Below, piece after piece: positions 36,806 to 46,256 of a stretch of 64,000 bases of DNA. Source of the stretch: Bacteroidota bacterium. GTDB taxonomy: Bacteria > Bacteroidota > Bacteroidia > Chitinophagales > Chitinophagaceae. A program made the translations under genes and the position numbers. The notes beneath the pieces were generated by a model. The model saw only the letters and a program-made list of their open reading frames with translations, did not search any database and had not been told where the DNA came from. Position 1 is the first letter of the stretch, and every line of letters begins with the position of its first letter. The stretch lies in NCBI GenBank assembly GCA_023437225.1, contig JAEZGS010000011.1, positions 338,777 to 402,776 on the forward strand, given 5' to 3'.

Positions 36806-38119
36806 ATGAGTAAAGAATTTTTCAAAGGCATTGGTCCGATCCAATATGAGGGACCCGATTCAGATAATCCGCTTGCATTTAAATGGTATGATGAAAATCG
36901 CACTGTAGCAGGTAAGACACTTAAAGAACATTTCAAATTTGCTGTAGCCTACTGGCACAGCTTCTGTAACACGGGCTCGGATCCGTTCGGTCCTGGAACA
37001 CAACGTCATCCATGGGATGTGGCCCCCGATGCACTGCAACGCGCTCACGATAAAATGGATGCCGCATTTGAATTTATTACGAAGTTGGGAGTGCCTTACT
37101 ATTGCTTCCACGACATCGACCTGGTCGATGAAGGAAGTTCGATCGGTGAATACGAAAGCAGGCTGCAAAAGATTGTGGATTATGCTAAGCAGAAACAATC
37201 GGATACAGGAGTGAAATTGTTGTGGGGAACTGCCAATGTATTCTCCAATCCAAGATACATGAACGGGGCAGCAACGAATCCCGACTTTCATGCACTGGCC
37301 TATGCAGGTACACAAATCAAGAATGCGCTAGATGCCACTATTGCCCTGAATGGTGAGAACTATGTGTTTTGGGGAGGAAGAGAAGGTTATATGACGCTGC
37401 TGAATACGGACATGAAAAGAGAGCTTGATCATCTCGGTCGCTTCCTGGGGATGGCAAGGGATTATGCCAGGAAAAACGGGTTCAAAGGAACCTTCTTCAT
37501 CGAACCGAAGCCCTGCGAACCTACAAAGCACCAGTACGATTATGACTGTGCGACGGTGATCGGCTTCCTGAGGGAATATGGACTGGACAAGGATTTCAAG
37601 ATAAACATCGAAGTGAATCACGCAACACTTGCAGGCCATACATTCCAACATGAATTACAGGTGGCTGCAGATGCGGGGATGTTGGGAAGCATGGACGCGA
37701 ACCGCGGAGATTATCAAAATGGATGGGATACCGATCAGTTTCCGATGAACCTGAATGAGCTGGTGGAATCTATGCTCATCATTTTGGAAGCCGGTGGTTT
37801 CCAGGGTGGTGGCATTAACTTCGATGCGAAGATCCGCAGAAACTCAACAGACCCTGAAGATCTGTTCCTTGCACACATTGGAGGTATGGATGCATTCGCG
37901 AGATCACTCATCATTGCAGACAACATACTCAGCCGCTCCACATACAGACAGTTCCGCCAGGAGCGTTATGCTTCATTTGATTCCGGTCGTGGAAAAGATT
38001 TCGAGAACGGTGCTCTCACACTCGAAGACCTTCGTGCCTACGCCTTAGAACACGGCGAACCACAACAACGCAGTGGTAAGCAGGAATGGTTGGAAAGCCT
38101 GGTGAATCGGTTCATTTAA
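36806..38119 (+). CDS. xylA: Xylose isomerase
   Basis: The 437-residue length fits the class II group. Recognisable parts are FKFAVAYWHSFCNTGSDPFG, the catalytic-His segment in YYCFHDIDLVDEG, VFWGGREGYMTLLNTD, FFIEPKPCEPTKHQYDYD, INIEVNHATLAGHTFQHEL and SMDANRGD. It converts D-xylose to D-xylulose with two divalent metal ions. It starts 39 bp after xylB, so one transcript is likely. Confidence 0.96.
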   Translation: MSKEFFKGIGPIQYEGPDSDNPLAFKWYDENRTVAGKTLKEHFKFAVAYWHSFCNTGSDPFGPGTQRHPWDVAPDALQRAHDKMDAAFEFITKLGVPYYCFHDIDLVDEGSSIGEYESRLQKIVDYAKQKQSDTGVKLLWGTANVFSNPRYMNGAATNPDFHALAYAGTQIKNALDATIALNGENYVFWGGREGYMTLLNTDMKRELDHLGRFLGMARDYARKNGFKGTFFIEPKPCEPTKHQYDYDCATVIGFLREYGLDKDFKINIEVNHATLAGHTFQHELQVAADAGMLGSMDANRGDYQNGWDTDQFPMNLNELVESMLIILEAGGFQGGGINFDAKIRRNSTDPEDLFLAHIGGMDAFARSLIIADNILSRSTYRQFRQERYASFDSGRGKDFENGALTLEDLRAYALEHGEPQQRSGKQEWLESLVNRFI

Positions 38120-38330
38120 ATAATATGCTGATGTGGCAATGATAATGTGGAAATGTGGTAATGATAATGTGGAAATGTGGTAATGTGAGGATGTGTAAAT
38201 GAAAAGCGAAATGCGAAACTTGAAATGCTGGTATAGCTCTTCCTGTTTTGCATTTCGCATTTTGCATTTTGCATTTCGCATTTCGCTTTTTGCATTTTGC
38301 TTTTTGCATTTAGAATTTGGCTCTTACTTT
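38120..38330. repeat. Mosaic short-unit repeat array (ATGTGGTAATG and AAATGCG/CGCATTT units)
   Basis: The first part (38120-38200) repeats GTGGAAATGTGGTAATGATAAT-like elements. Then GAAAAGCGAAATGCGAAA is followed, after a spacer, by its complement in TTTCGCATTTTGCATTTTGC units up to about 38310. The halves can fold into a hairpin downstream of xylA. The array ends about 70 bp before the next gene. Confidence 0.85.
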
Positions 38331-38378
38331 CCTGTTTGTTTCCCGTTTTCCATTTTCTGTTTCTTTAACGGGGTATGA

Positions 38379-38386
38379 TATTTTTG
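38379..38386 (+). promoter_or_regulatory. Candidate Bacteroidota -7 element
   Basis: TATTTTTG fits TAnnTTTG. The TTG element is weak (CTG at the expected distance). Transcription would start very near the ATG at 38398, giving an unusually short leader. Confidence 0.4.
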
Positions 38387-38397
38387 CAGTCCCCACT

Positions 38398-39639
38398 ATG
38401 AAGAACAGCAAAAGGTTTTATCTCTTACTCATCCTCGGGCTGCTTACAGCAATTGGTCCGTTTTCGATCGACATGTATCTGCCGGCGTTTCCAGACATTG
38501 CCGTGGGTTTAGACACAACGGTTTCAAGGGTGATGTTATCGCTTTCAAGTTTCTTTATTGGTATTTCCGTTGGGCAATTTATTTACGGGCCTTTATTGGA
38601 GCGATATGGAAGAAAGTTTCCGTTATACATTGGACTAAGCATTTACTTCCTGGCATCGTTAGCATGCGCGGTTGCCAATAGCGCTGATGCACTGATTGCC
38701 TTTCGTTTTTTACAGGCTATTGGCGGATGCGCCGGAATGGTAGCCGCACGCGCCATCGTAAGAGATTTGTTCGAAGTTCACGAGAATGCGAAGATCTTTT
38801 CAACCCTGATGCTCGTTGTTGCAGTCTCGCCCATCATTGCACCAACCGTTGGCGGATATGTAACTGCTGCGTTTGGATGGCGATGGGTGTTCGTTGCACT
38901 GATGCTCATATCCTTAATTGTGTTGGCAGGAGTTTATTTTTTTCTGCCAGAAAGCAAACAGCCGGATCCTGATTATTCATTGCGACCAACAGCGATTCTA
39001 AATTCATTCTGGACGATATTCAAGCTTCCACAATTTTATACTTACGCATTTACGGCAGCCGTTGCATATGGGGGTTTAACCGCTTATATCAGCGGATCTC
39101 CCTATGTGTTTATGGAGGTGTTTAAAGTGACCGAAAAACAATATGGATGGATCTTTGCGGCGATTGCAATTGGGATCATCAGTGCATCGCAATTAAATAA
39201 GATAGTGCTCAGGACAAGGTCAAGCGAGCGGATCGTTCGTACAGCGTTAAGTATTCAAAGTGTGATCGGAGTTTTGTTTGCGGTAACAGCAATGGCTGCA
39301 TACCAGGATGTTTATTTCACTATGCTGATGGTATTCTTGTTTTTGTGTTGCCAGGGCTTTATTTTCCCAAATGCATCTGCACTGTGCATGGCCCCTTTCA
39401 GTCGCAATGCCGGTACTGCCTCAGCATTGATGGGTGGAATACAAATGGCAGTAGGAGCAAGCGCCTCAGCGATGGTGAGTATGTTGCATAGCCGGACGAT
39501 TTTTCCTATGTCCGGTGTTATGGCTTCTTGTTCACTACTTGCGTTATCAATTTTATTTATCGGCCGACGCATCATTACAGTTCGGGCAAAGAACAAACTG
39601 GTTGATGAGGAAGACGTTGAGATGGTGAGCACGTTGTGA
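38398..39639 (+). CDS. Bcr/CflA-family multidrug efflux MFS transporter
   Basis: Beginning at the ATG in CCCCACTATG, it reads MKNSKRFYLLLILGLLTAIG and has twelve TM segments. Bcr/CflA hallmarks are AIGPFSIDMYLPAFPDIA, GPLLERYGRKFPL (loop 2-3), RFLQAIGGCAGMVAARAIVRD (TM4-5) and SPIIAPTVGGY. The 28 residues upstream in the longest frame are repeat-derived. Family members export drugs such as bicyclomycin or chloramphenicol, or small peptides; the substrate is unknown. Confidence 0.9.
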   Translation: MKNSKRFYLLLILGLLTAIGPFSIDMYLPAFPDIAVGLDTTVSRVMLSLSSFFIGISVGQFIYGPLLERYGRKFPLYIGLSIYFLASLACAVANSADALIAFRFLQAIGGCAGMVAARAIVRDLFEVHENAKIFSTLMLVVAVSPIIAPTVGGYVTAAFGWRWVFVALMLISLIVLAGVYFFLPESKQPDPDYSLRPTAILNSFWTIFKLPQFYTYAFTAAVAYGGLTAYISGSPYVFMEVFKVTEKQYGWIFAAIAIGIISASQLNKIVLRTRSSERIVRTALSIQSVIGVLFAVTAMAAYQDVYFTMLMVFLFLCCQGFIFPNASALCMAPFSRNAGTASALMGGIQMAVGASASAMVSMLHSRTIFPMSGVMASCSLLALSILFIGRRIITVRAKNKLVDEEDVEMVSTL

Positions 39640-39642
39640 TTA

Positions 39643-39785
39643 ATATGCGGGAATAATATGCTAATGTGATTAATATGCCGGAATAATATGCTAATGTGAT
39701 TAATATGCTAATGTGCTAATGAATTCGTCAGTTTCTAATTAGCACACTAGCATACTAGCACACTAGCACACTAGAATATTAGCAC
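39643..39785. repeat. Inverted short-unit repeat array (TGCTAATG / CATTAGCA)
   Basis: The left half (39643-39725) carries ATATGCTAATGTGATTA-like units. After a spacer the right half (39740-39785) carries TTAGCACACTAGCATACTAGC. The halves can pair. The array lies between the convergent transporter and serine-hydrolase genes and ends within a few bases of the latter's stop. Confidence 0.88.
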
Positions 39786-39787
39786 AC

Positions 39788-40873
39788 TTACTTCAAGGCT
39801 TCCACCACTTCAAAGATCTGCCCCTTGTCTTCCTTCGAGGTTGGTTTGGTGATGACTGCACACGCAATTTTTCGATCGAGATCCAGGTAGGCATAGCTTC
39901 CAAAGAAACCCGGACTGACAAATGTTTTCGGTTGTCCGCCCCCGTTAGCAACTGCCCAGCTCCCAAACGCCAGATCTAATTGCGAAGCGGCAGCGGGAAC
40001 ATAAACCTTTGGTAGTTCGAGCGGCTGCATCGACAATAACTGGTCCACAGCTTTCGGACTTAGCACAGTTTTCCCATTAAGAGTTCCTTTATTCAATAGC
40101 ATATTTAGGAATCGAACATAATCGGTGGCGGAAGACCTTGCCCCGGATGTAGGATCGGCAGCCACTTCAGAGGCGAACGATGTTCGTTTCATACCCAGCG
40201 GGCGAAATATCCTTTCAGTAACGAGCCGGTCAAAAGTCTTTTTTCCTACCACCTCCAATACACGTGCAGCAATGTTGAGACCGATATTGCTGTAGTAAAA
40301 CTCCTGGCCTGGATTGTTTTTGATCTCATGCTTCGAAGCAAATGCATCAACCTGTTCCTCAAGTGATGCAAACTTTGTCTTTTGAAAGAATTTTTGCACT
40401 CCTCCTTTATCGGCCTCAATACCGGTCGTATGCATGAGGCAATGCCGAATCGTGATATACCCTTTCGAATACTTGTTGAATATCGGCAGGTACTTGGAAA
40501 CCTTGTCGTCGAGTTTTATCTTTCCCTGGTCAACAAACTGCATAACCAATGCAGCGGTAAACCATGAGCTCAATGCCCCGATCTCTTCCTGGGTGTTGAC
40601 ATTAAACTCGCCGGTTTCTTTTTGATAGAGGAGTTGGCTGTCCTTTATTGCATACACAGCCACCTGGCCTCCATAAACATTTTTATACCGGTCCACAATG
40701 GCATCGGCCTCCTCATTTGGAGGAAAGCTGATCTTTTTTGATTTGGAACTCGTTTGGGCCTGTAAAGACTGGAACTGCAATAATTGCAGCAAAATCAGAA
40801 CTGTACTGAATTTTAGGCAGTTAAAGAAGCAATTTAGCGACAGAGTTTCCCGGGAAAGTCTTTGGATTATCAT
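39788..40873 (-). CDS. Beta-lactamase-like serine hydrolase homologue lacking its catalytic Ser and Lys
   Basis: The 361-residue exported protein (signal about 1-40) aligns with class C beta-lactamase/esterase relatives. Downstream hallmarks are TAALVMQFVDQGKIKLDDKVSKYLP, TIRHCLMHTTGI and YYSNIGLN (Tyr194-Ser195-Asn196). The SxxK site normally found before FTAALVMQ is altered: relatives read roughly IASASKW, but here IGALSSW puts Ala100 in place of the nucleophile Ser and Ser103 in place of Lys. The protein is thus unlikely to hydrolyse by the standard route; a binding or scaffold role is an inference. The frame is otherwise intact, so it is not a simple pseudogene. Confidence 0.88.
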   Translation of the reverse strand: MIIQRLSRETLSLNCFFNCLKFSTVLILLQLLQFQSLQAQTSSKSKKISFPPNEEADAIVDRYKNVYGGQVAVYAIKDSQLLYQKETGEFNVNTQEEIGALSSWFTAALVMQFVDQGKIKLDDKVSKYLPIFNKYSKGYITIRHCLMHTTGIEADKGGVQKFFQKTKFASLEEQVDAFASKHEIKNNPGQEFYYSNIGLNIAARVLEVVGKKTFDRLVTERIFRPLGMKRTSFASEVAADPTSGARSSATDYVRFLNMLLNKGTLNGKTVLSPKAVDQLLSMQPLELPKVYVPAAASQLDLAFGSWAVANGGGQPKTFVSPGFFGSYAYLDLDRKIACAVITKPTSKEDKGQIFEVVEALK

Positions 40874-40958
40874 TTGAGGTGTATTTCGTGCGATAAGAAT
40901 TCAATTTAAGTAAGATAACGACACAACATTCAATCATAAAAGTTTTAACTGAACTGGT

Positions 40959-43580
40959 ATGAACCTGAACAATTTCACTATAAAAGCTCAAGAGGCGATT
41001 GCACAGTCGCAACAGCTGGCATTCAATGCGGGCAATCCGAATATCGAAACGGAGCATATGCTCAAGGCGTTGCTCAACGATGAAGATTCGCCGGTGATTT
41101 TTTTGTTGAAGAAGTGTAACGTCAATGTTGCCTTCGTGCAGACAAAAGTTGACGAAAATATCGGGAAGCTTCCCACTGTTTCGGGTACTGAACCTGCGCA
41201 ATCGATCAGTCGCGATGCGAACAACGCCGTACTGCGAGCGGGCTCTGCGCTCAAGCATTTCAACGATGAGTTTGTGAGCGTCGAGCACCTGTTGCTTGCC
41301 TTGTTACAGGGCAACGATGGCACTGCTGCCGTTTTAAAGGATGCGGGGCTTACCGAAAAAGCGCTGATTGCTGCGATCAGAGATTTGCGTAAGGGTTCGA
41401 CAGTTTCCTCGCAAACTTCGGAGACACAATTCAACGCACTGAACAAGTACGCCAAAAATTTGAATGAACTGGCTCGTGCAGGCAAGTTAGACCCTGTTAT
41501 TGGTCGCGATGAAGAGATTCGCCGCACACTACACATTCTATCGCGCAGGACAAAAAATAATCCCATTCTTGTTGGTGAACCGGGAGTTGGTAAAACAGCC
41601 ATTGCCGAGGGATTGGCGCATCGGATCGTGAATGGCGACGTACCCGAAAACCTTAAATCAAAAGTGATCTTCGCCCTCGATATGGGTCTGCTCATCGCGG
41701 GAGCAAAATATAAAGGCGAATTTGAAGAGCGATTGAAGAGTGTGATCAAGGAGGTGAGCGGTAGTGAAGGGGAGATCATTATGTTTATTGATGAGATCCA
41801 TACACTTGTTGGAGCAGGTGGAGGCGAAGGTGCGATGGATGCTGCAAACATTTTGAAACCTGCACTGGCGCGTGGTGAATTGCGTGCGATCGGGGCAACT
41901 ACGCTTAATGAATACCAGAAGTTTTTTGAGAAGGATAAAGCACTTGAGCGTCGTTTCCAGAAAGTAATGATCGATGAGCCATCGGTAGAAGATGCCATTT
42001 CGATATTGCGTGGATTGAAGGACCGGTATGAAACGCATCACCATGTCCGCATTAAAGATGAAGCGATCATCTCGGCGGTTGAGTTATCGCATAGATACAT
42101 CACGGATCGCTTTCTTCCGGATAAAGCCATCGATCTGATCGATGAAAGTGCCGCCAAACTCCGACTGGAAATGAATTCCATGCCTGAAGAATTGGATGAG
42201 CTCGAGAGAAAGATCCGCCAGTTGGAAATTGAGCGTGAAGCCATCAAGCGCGAGAATGATGAAATAAAATTAAAAGAGCTCAATACTGAGATCTCAAATT
42301 ATGCGGTACAGCGTGATACCTTAAAAGCCAAGTGGCAACAGGAAAAAGACCTTGTCGAAAAGGTGCAGACGGCAAAGGCAGCAATTGAAAACCTGAAGCT
42401 TGAGGCTGAAAAAGCAGAACGAAATGGTGAGTATGGGAAGGTTGCGGAGATCCGTTATGGAAAGATCCAGGAGCAACAAAAGATCATTACAGATTTTTCT
42501 GCTGAACTTGACAACATCAGTGAGAAGCGGTTGTTGAAAGAAGAGGTGGATGCGGAAGACATTGCCGAATCGGTGGCAAAGGCAACCGGAATTCCGGTGA
42601 CAAAGATGCTGCAAAGTGAACGGGAGAAACTTCTAAATCTTGAAGATGAACTCCATGAGCGCGTTGTAGGCCAGGACGAAGCTATAACGGCTGTTGCAGA
42701 TGCGATCCGTAGGAGTCGCGCGGGATTGCAGGATCCGAAGAAGCCTATTGGCTCGTTTATATTCCTTGGAACAACCGGTGTTGGTAAAACTGAGCTTGCA
42801 AAAGCATTGGCTGAATACCTGTTTGACGATGAAAGTATGATGACCCGCATCGACATGAGTGAATACCAGGAAAAGCATACGGTGAGCCGACTTGTGGGCG
42901 CCCCTCCAGGATATGTAGGATACGATGAAGGTGGTCAGCTTACAGAAGCTGTTCGCCGGAAGCCTTATAGCGTAATCCTTTTGGATGAGATCGAGAAAGC
43001 ACATCCGGATGTTTTCAACGTATTGCTGCAGGTTCTGGATGATGGCCGCCTGACCGACAATAAAGGTCGAGTGGTCAATTTCAAGAATACGATCATCATC
43101 ATGACCAGCAATATGGGAAGCTCCATCATTCAGGATAATTTTGAAGATGTGACCGATTCCAATAAAGAGGAAGTAGTAGAAAAAACCAAGAATGAGGTGA
43201 TGAATTTGCTGAAGCAGACCATCAGGCCAGAGTTTCTTAATCGCATCGATGAGGTGATTATGTTCCAGCCGTTGATGCGCAGTGAGATCAGGGGGATCAT
43301 TCGCATCCAGCTACAGCAGTTACAAAAGCTGGTGGAGCAATCCGGCATTCAATTGCGGTACAGCGACTACCTGCTCGACTTCCTTGCTGAGAACGGTTTT
43401 GATCCCCAATACGGCGCGCGTCCGCTGAAAAGACTGATCCAGAAAGAGATCATCAACCAGCTTAGCAAACGCATATTGATGGGAGACATTGATAAGAACC
43501 GGCCCGTTCTGGTGGACGTTTTTGACGGAACGGTTGTTTTCAGAAACGATGCAAGTCCTGTTGAGAACAGCTTTTCATAA
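40959..43580 (+). CDS. clpB: ClpB disaggregase
   Basis: At 873 residues this is full-length ClpB. It has the Clp-N repeats (1-145), AAA+ module 1 (GEPGVGKTAIAEG; MFIDEIHTLVGAGGGEGAMDA), a coiled-coil middle domain (about 405-525) and AAA+ module 2 (GTTGVGKTELAKAL; VILLDEIEKAHPDVF). ClpB works with DnaK to pull apart protein aggregates in the cytoplasm. No CIRCE-like element is seen upstream. It diverges from the serine-hydrolase homologue. Confidence 0.97.
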   Translation: MNLNNFTIKAQEAIAQSQQLAFNAGNPNIETEHMLKALLNDEDSPVIFLLKKCNVNVAFVQTKVDENIGKLPTVSGTEPAQSISRDANNAVLRAGSALKHFNDEFVSVEHLLLALLQGNDGTAAVLKDAGLTEKALIAAIRDLRKGSTVSSQTSETQFNALNKYAKNLNELARAGKLDPVIGRDEEIRRTLHILSRRTKNNPILVGEPGVGKTAIAEGLAHRIVNGDVPENLKSKVIFALDMGLLIAGAKYKGEFEERLKSVIKEVSGSEGEIIMFIDEIHTLVGAGGGEGAMDAANILKPALARGELRAIGATTLNEYQKFFEKDKALERRFQKVMIDEPSVEDAISILRGLKDRYETHHHVRIKDEAIISAVELSHRYITDRFLPDKAIDLIDESAAKLRLEMNSMPEELDELERKIRQLEIEREAIKRENDEIKLKELNTEISNYAVQRDTLKAKWQQEKDLVEKVQTAKAAIENLKLEAEKAERNGEYGKVAEIRYGKIQEQQKIITDFSAELDNISEKRLLKEEVDAEDIAESVAKATGIPVTKMLQSEREKLLNLEDELHERVVGQDEAITAVADAIRRSRAGLQDPKKPIGSFIFLGTTGVGKTELAKALAEYLFDDESMMTRIDMSEYQEKHTVSRLVGAPPGYVGYDEGGQLTEAVRRKPYSVILLDEIEKAHPDVFNVLLQVLDDGRLTDNKGRVVNFKNTIIIMTSNMGSSIIQDNFEDVTDSNKEEVVEKTKNEVMNLLKQTIRPEFLNRIDEVIMFQPLMRSEIRGIIRIQLQQLQKLVEQSGIQLRYSDYLLDFLAENGFDPQYGARPLKRLIQKEIINQLSKRILMGDIDKNRPVLVDVFDGTVVFRNDASPVENSFS

Positions 43581-43690
43581 GGTCGAGGCAACTATTCATT
43601 GATAATTTGCAACTATATAAGGTTGTGGGCTTGTCGCATCGACGGTCTGCAACCTTTTTTCGTACTGGGAACCAGCTTAACCAATGATAT

Positions 43691-44269
43691 ATGGCCACAA
43701 CGTCTAAATCCACTCAATTTGTTCAGTCCAGGCATGTCTGGGCGGGCAAAAAAAATGCACCCGTATCTGTTGTAGAATTTGGTGACTATGAATCTGCCGA
43801 GTGCGCCGAAGCGCATAAGGTAGTAAAAGAACTGCTCACTGAGCTCGATGGAGTAATGCGGTTTAACTTCAGGCATTTTCCGCTGACCAGGATCCACCAG
43901 AAATCAATGAAAGCAGCCGAGGCCGCGGTAGCCAGTGCGCAATGTGGCAAATTCTGGGAGTTCCATGAGTTGCTGCTGGAAAATCGTAAGTCGCTTGGCG
44001 TTGTAAGCATTAAAGAATATGCCCGCCAGGCAGGGATACAGGATAAGCGCTTTCTGACCAATCTTGTTGATGGCACTTTCGGCTGGTATGTAAGGAATGA
44101 TCTGCTCGAGGGACTTGACAAAGGCGTAAGAGATGTTCCTACTTTTTTTATTAACGGCGTATTATTCAATCAGAAGATTGACCACGGTTCATTGAGAGCA
44201 GCGATCCTCGAAAAGTATATGGAAGAGATACGGAAGCAGGAGGACGAAGCGGGCAAAGAACCCGAATAA
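43691..44269 (+). CDS. DsbA-like thioredoxin-fold protein with a degenerate active site
   Basis: The 192-residue protein has the thioredoxin_4/DSBA fold: VSVVEFGDYES (about 25-35), FRHFPLTRIHQKSMKAAEAA, and the cis-proline loop VRDVPTFFING (Pro150). The active site normally reads CPYC or CPDC; here it is SAEC (Ser35-Cys38), so the first, nucleophilic Cys is lost. No signal peptide is seen, so it is probably cytoplasmic. Monothiol chemistry or a binding role are possible. Confidence 0.85.
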   Translation: MATTSKSTQFVQSRHVWAGKKNAPVSVVEFGDYESAECAEAHKVVKELLTELDGVMRFNFRHFPLTRIHQKSMKAAEAAVASAQCGKFWEFHELLLENRKSLGVVSIKEYARQAGIQDKRFLTNLVDGTFGWYVRNDLLEGLDKGVRDVPTFFINGVLFNQKIDHGSLRAAILEKYMEEIRKQEDEAGKEPE

Positions 44270-44347
44270 CCGGTAAAGAATTCCGAGATCAGAATTGAAA
44301 ATTGAGATGAGCAGCTCGGTATTTGAATTGCATCTGTATCTTAACCG

Positions 44348-46210
44348 ATGAAGATGTATCTATCAGGCCGCTTTATTCTTACTGTCATTGCTGTGCTCGT
44401 CCTTATGAATTCACGTGCGCAAGACAAGCCTGTTGCAAATGAAGAGCCGGCAAAGAATAAGGTCGATAGTTTTTACCAGCTTAAGTACCAGGGGTTACTG
44501 GGAAAGATCGCAGGAGCGATCGTGGTAGATACCAACGATATCACTGTCGGCAACCAGCAACGACTCGACCGGAAATTCCAAAGACACCGCGGCAAAGTCA
44601 TCCGGAACGTGATCATCCGTAGAATTCCTTTCGGCACCCCACTACAGGATACTTCAAAGGCATTATCCAATGCCATCATCAATATTGCAAATTTCTTTCA
44701 CTACGATACGCGCGAACGAATCATTCGCAACAACCTTTTCTTCAGGGAGAACGACCGTCTCTCGCCTTATCTTATGGGCGACAATGAGCGGCACCTGCGC
44801 GATCTGGTTTACCTGGGAGATGCAAACATTACTGTGCGCCAACTCGGAAGCACGCGCGATTCTGTGGACATAGTGATCTATACAAAGGATGTGTTGTCGC
44901 TGGGTGGACGATTCGATATGTCGTCCGTGACCGACTTTCAGGCTAGTGTAAGAGAAGATAATTTTCTTGGAATGGGCGACCGCCTGGAAGGCAGGATATT
45001 ATTTGATTCAGAGCGAAGAAAGAATGTGGGTTTTGGAATGGAATACATACGCCGGAACATTGACGGCAGCTTCATTGACGGAACCATAGGATGGCAAAAT
45101 TTTTCGCCGTCCATTATTGGTGGACTCAAACAGGAGAACACCTTATATACCAGGTTCATGAAACCGTTGGTGCATCCCTATATGAAATGGACATATGGTG
45201 CGGAGGCTGCCTGGCATTCATCGCAAAATATGTATCAGCCGGATTCTCTTTATAAGCTCGATCAACACTACAGTTACTATAATGTTGATGCATGGGGAGG
45301 GATCTTGTTCGATCCGCATTTCACGGCCTCAAAACCAACGGATGAAAGACTTCGGACCTATATTGGTCTGAGGATACTGCACCAGGAATTCAATTATGTT
45401 CCCGGAAGATATACAGATCAGTATTTCTTCCGATATGCAGATGTCGATGCGGTACTTGCATCGCTATCCTTATTTAGTCAGAACTTTTTCAAAACGCGTT
45501 ATGTATATGGATTGGGGCGGACCGAAGACGTACCCGAAGGCGTGGATGTTTCGGTCACTACCGGATGGACCAATCGTCAAAATCGCTCCAGACATTATAT
45601 CGGTACAGGGGTTCAGTTAAGTTATTTTTCAAAACACGACAACTATTACAACTACACTTTGCGGGCCGGAGGATACAGGTATAAGAAAGTATTTGAGGAT
45701 TTCGATGTGATGGCAAACCTTGAATTTTTCTCGAACATTAAGCGATTTGGTAAATGGCGGCAGCGAAGTTTTGTAACTGTCGGCGTAGCGAAACAGATCA
45801 ATCCGCTGCTCAATGAACCCTTGTTCATTGCGAGCGATTATGGTTTGAATGAATTTACCAATGATTCATTGTTCGGTGGAAGTTTTCGGGCTACGATAAA
45901 GGCCGAATCGGTGTTTTACCACGACTGGAGTTTTGTGGGCTTCAGGTTTGCGCCACTGATCTTCGCCAATGCCAGTTTTCTGGATGGCGAGATGCCCTCA
46001 CGCATGGGTAACAAGTTTTTTCCCAGTGTAGGTGCAGGACTTCGTGTGCGCAATGAGAGCCTCATCTTTGGAACTATTGAATTGCGAGGATTTTACTTTC
46101 CAAAAAAGAATTTCTACAATGAGCGGCTTCGCATAGAAATCAATACCAACCTGAGGTTCAAGTATAATGAGCAGCGGGTAAAAAGGCCGGAATTAATTCC
46201 CTTCAATTAA
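44348..46210 (+). CDS. Large outer-membrane barrel protein, BamA/TamA-like surface antigen type
   Basis: A signal peptide (about 1-24, ending LVLMNSRAQ) is followed by a POTRA-like region of about 200 residues with IRNVIIRRIPFGTPLQD and RIIRNNLFFRENDRL. The rest is alternating beta strands (GRFDMSSVTDFQASVREDNFLGMGDRLEG, YGLGRTEDVPEGVDVSVTTGW, FRFAPLIFANASFLDGEM). It resembles Omp85-family surface antigens but I cannot place it in BamA or TamA. A closely spaced unknown membrane-anchored gene follows. Confidence 0.75.
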   Translation: MKMYLSGRFILTVIAVLVLMNSRAQDKPVANEEPAKNKVDSFYQLKYQGLLGKIAGAIVVDTNDITVGNQQRLDRKFQRHRGKVIRNVIIRRIPFGTPLQDTSKALSNAIINIANFFHYDTRERIIRNNLFFRENDRLSPYLMGDNERHLRDLVYLGDANITVRQLGSTRDSVDIVIYTKDVLSLGGRFDMSSVTDFQASVREDNFLGMGDRLEGRILFDSERRKNVGFGMEYIRRNIDGSFIDGTIGWQNFSPSIIGGLKQENTLYTRFMKPLVHPYMKWTYGAEAAWHSSQNMYQPDSLYKLDQHYSYYNVDAWGGILFDPHFTASKPTDERLRTYIGLRILHQEFNYVPGRYTDQYFFRYADVDAVLASLSLFSQNFFKTRYVYGLGRTEDVPEGVDVSVTTGWTNRQNRSRHYIGTGVQLSYFSKHDNYYNYTLRAGGYRYKKVFEDFDVMANLEFFSNIKRFGKWRQRSFVTVGVAKQINPLLNEPLFIASDYGLNEFTNDSLFGGSFRATIKAESVFYHDWSFVGFRFAPLIFANASFLDGEMPSRMGNKFFPSVGAGLRVRNESLIFGTIELRGFYFPKKNFYNERLRIEINTNLRFKYNEQRVKRPELIPFN

Positions 46211-46256
46211 ACTATATTAGCGCAAACCACGTTAACAACAACAAGATTCAATTCAT

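Noticed and set aside
38045..38309. Two minus-strand frames with MRNAKCKMRNAK-type repeats
   Set aside because: They read the AAATGC unit array; residues are repeat artefacts.
40959..41998. 336-codon minus-strand ORF inside clpB
   Set aside because: It is a shadow of the strong clpB frame, Ser/Pro-rich with no family match.
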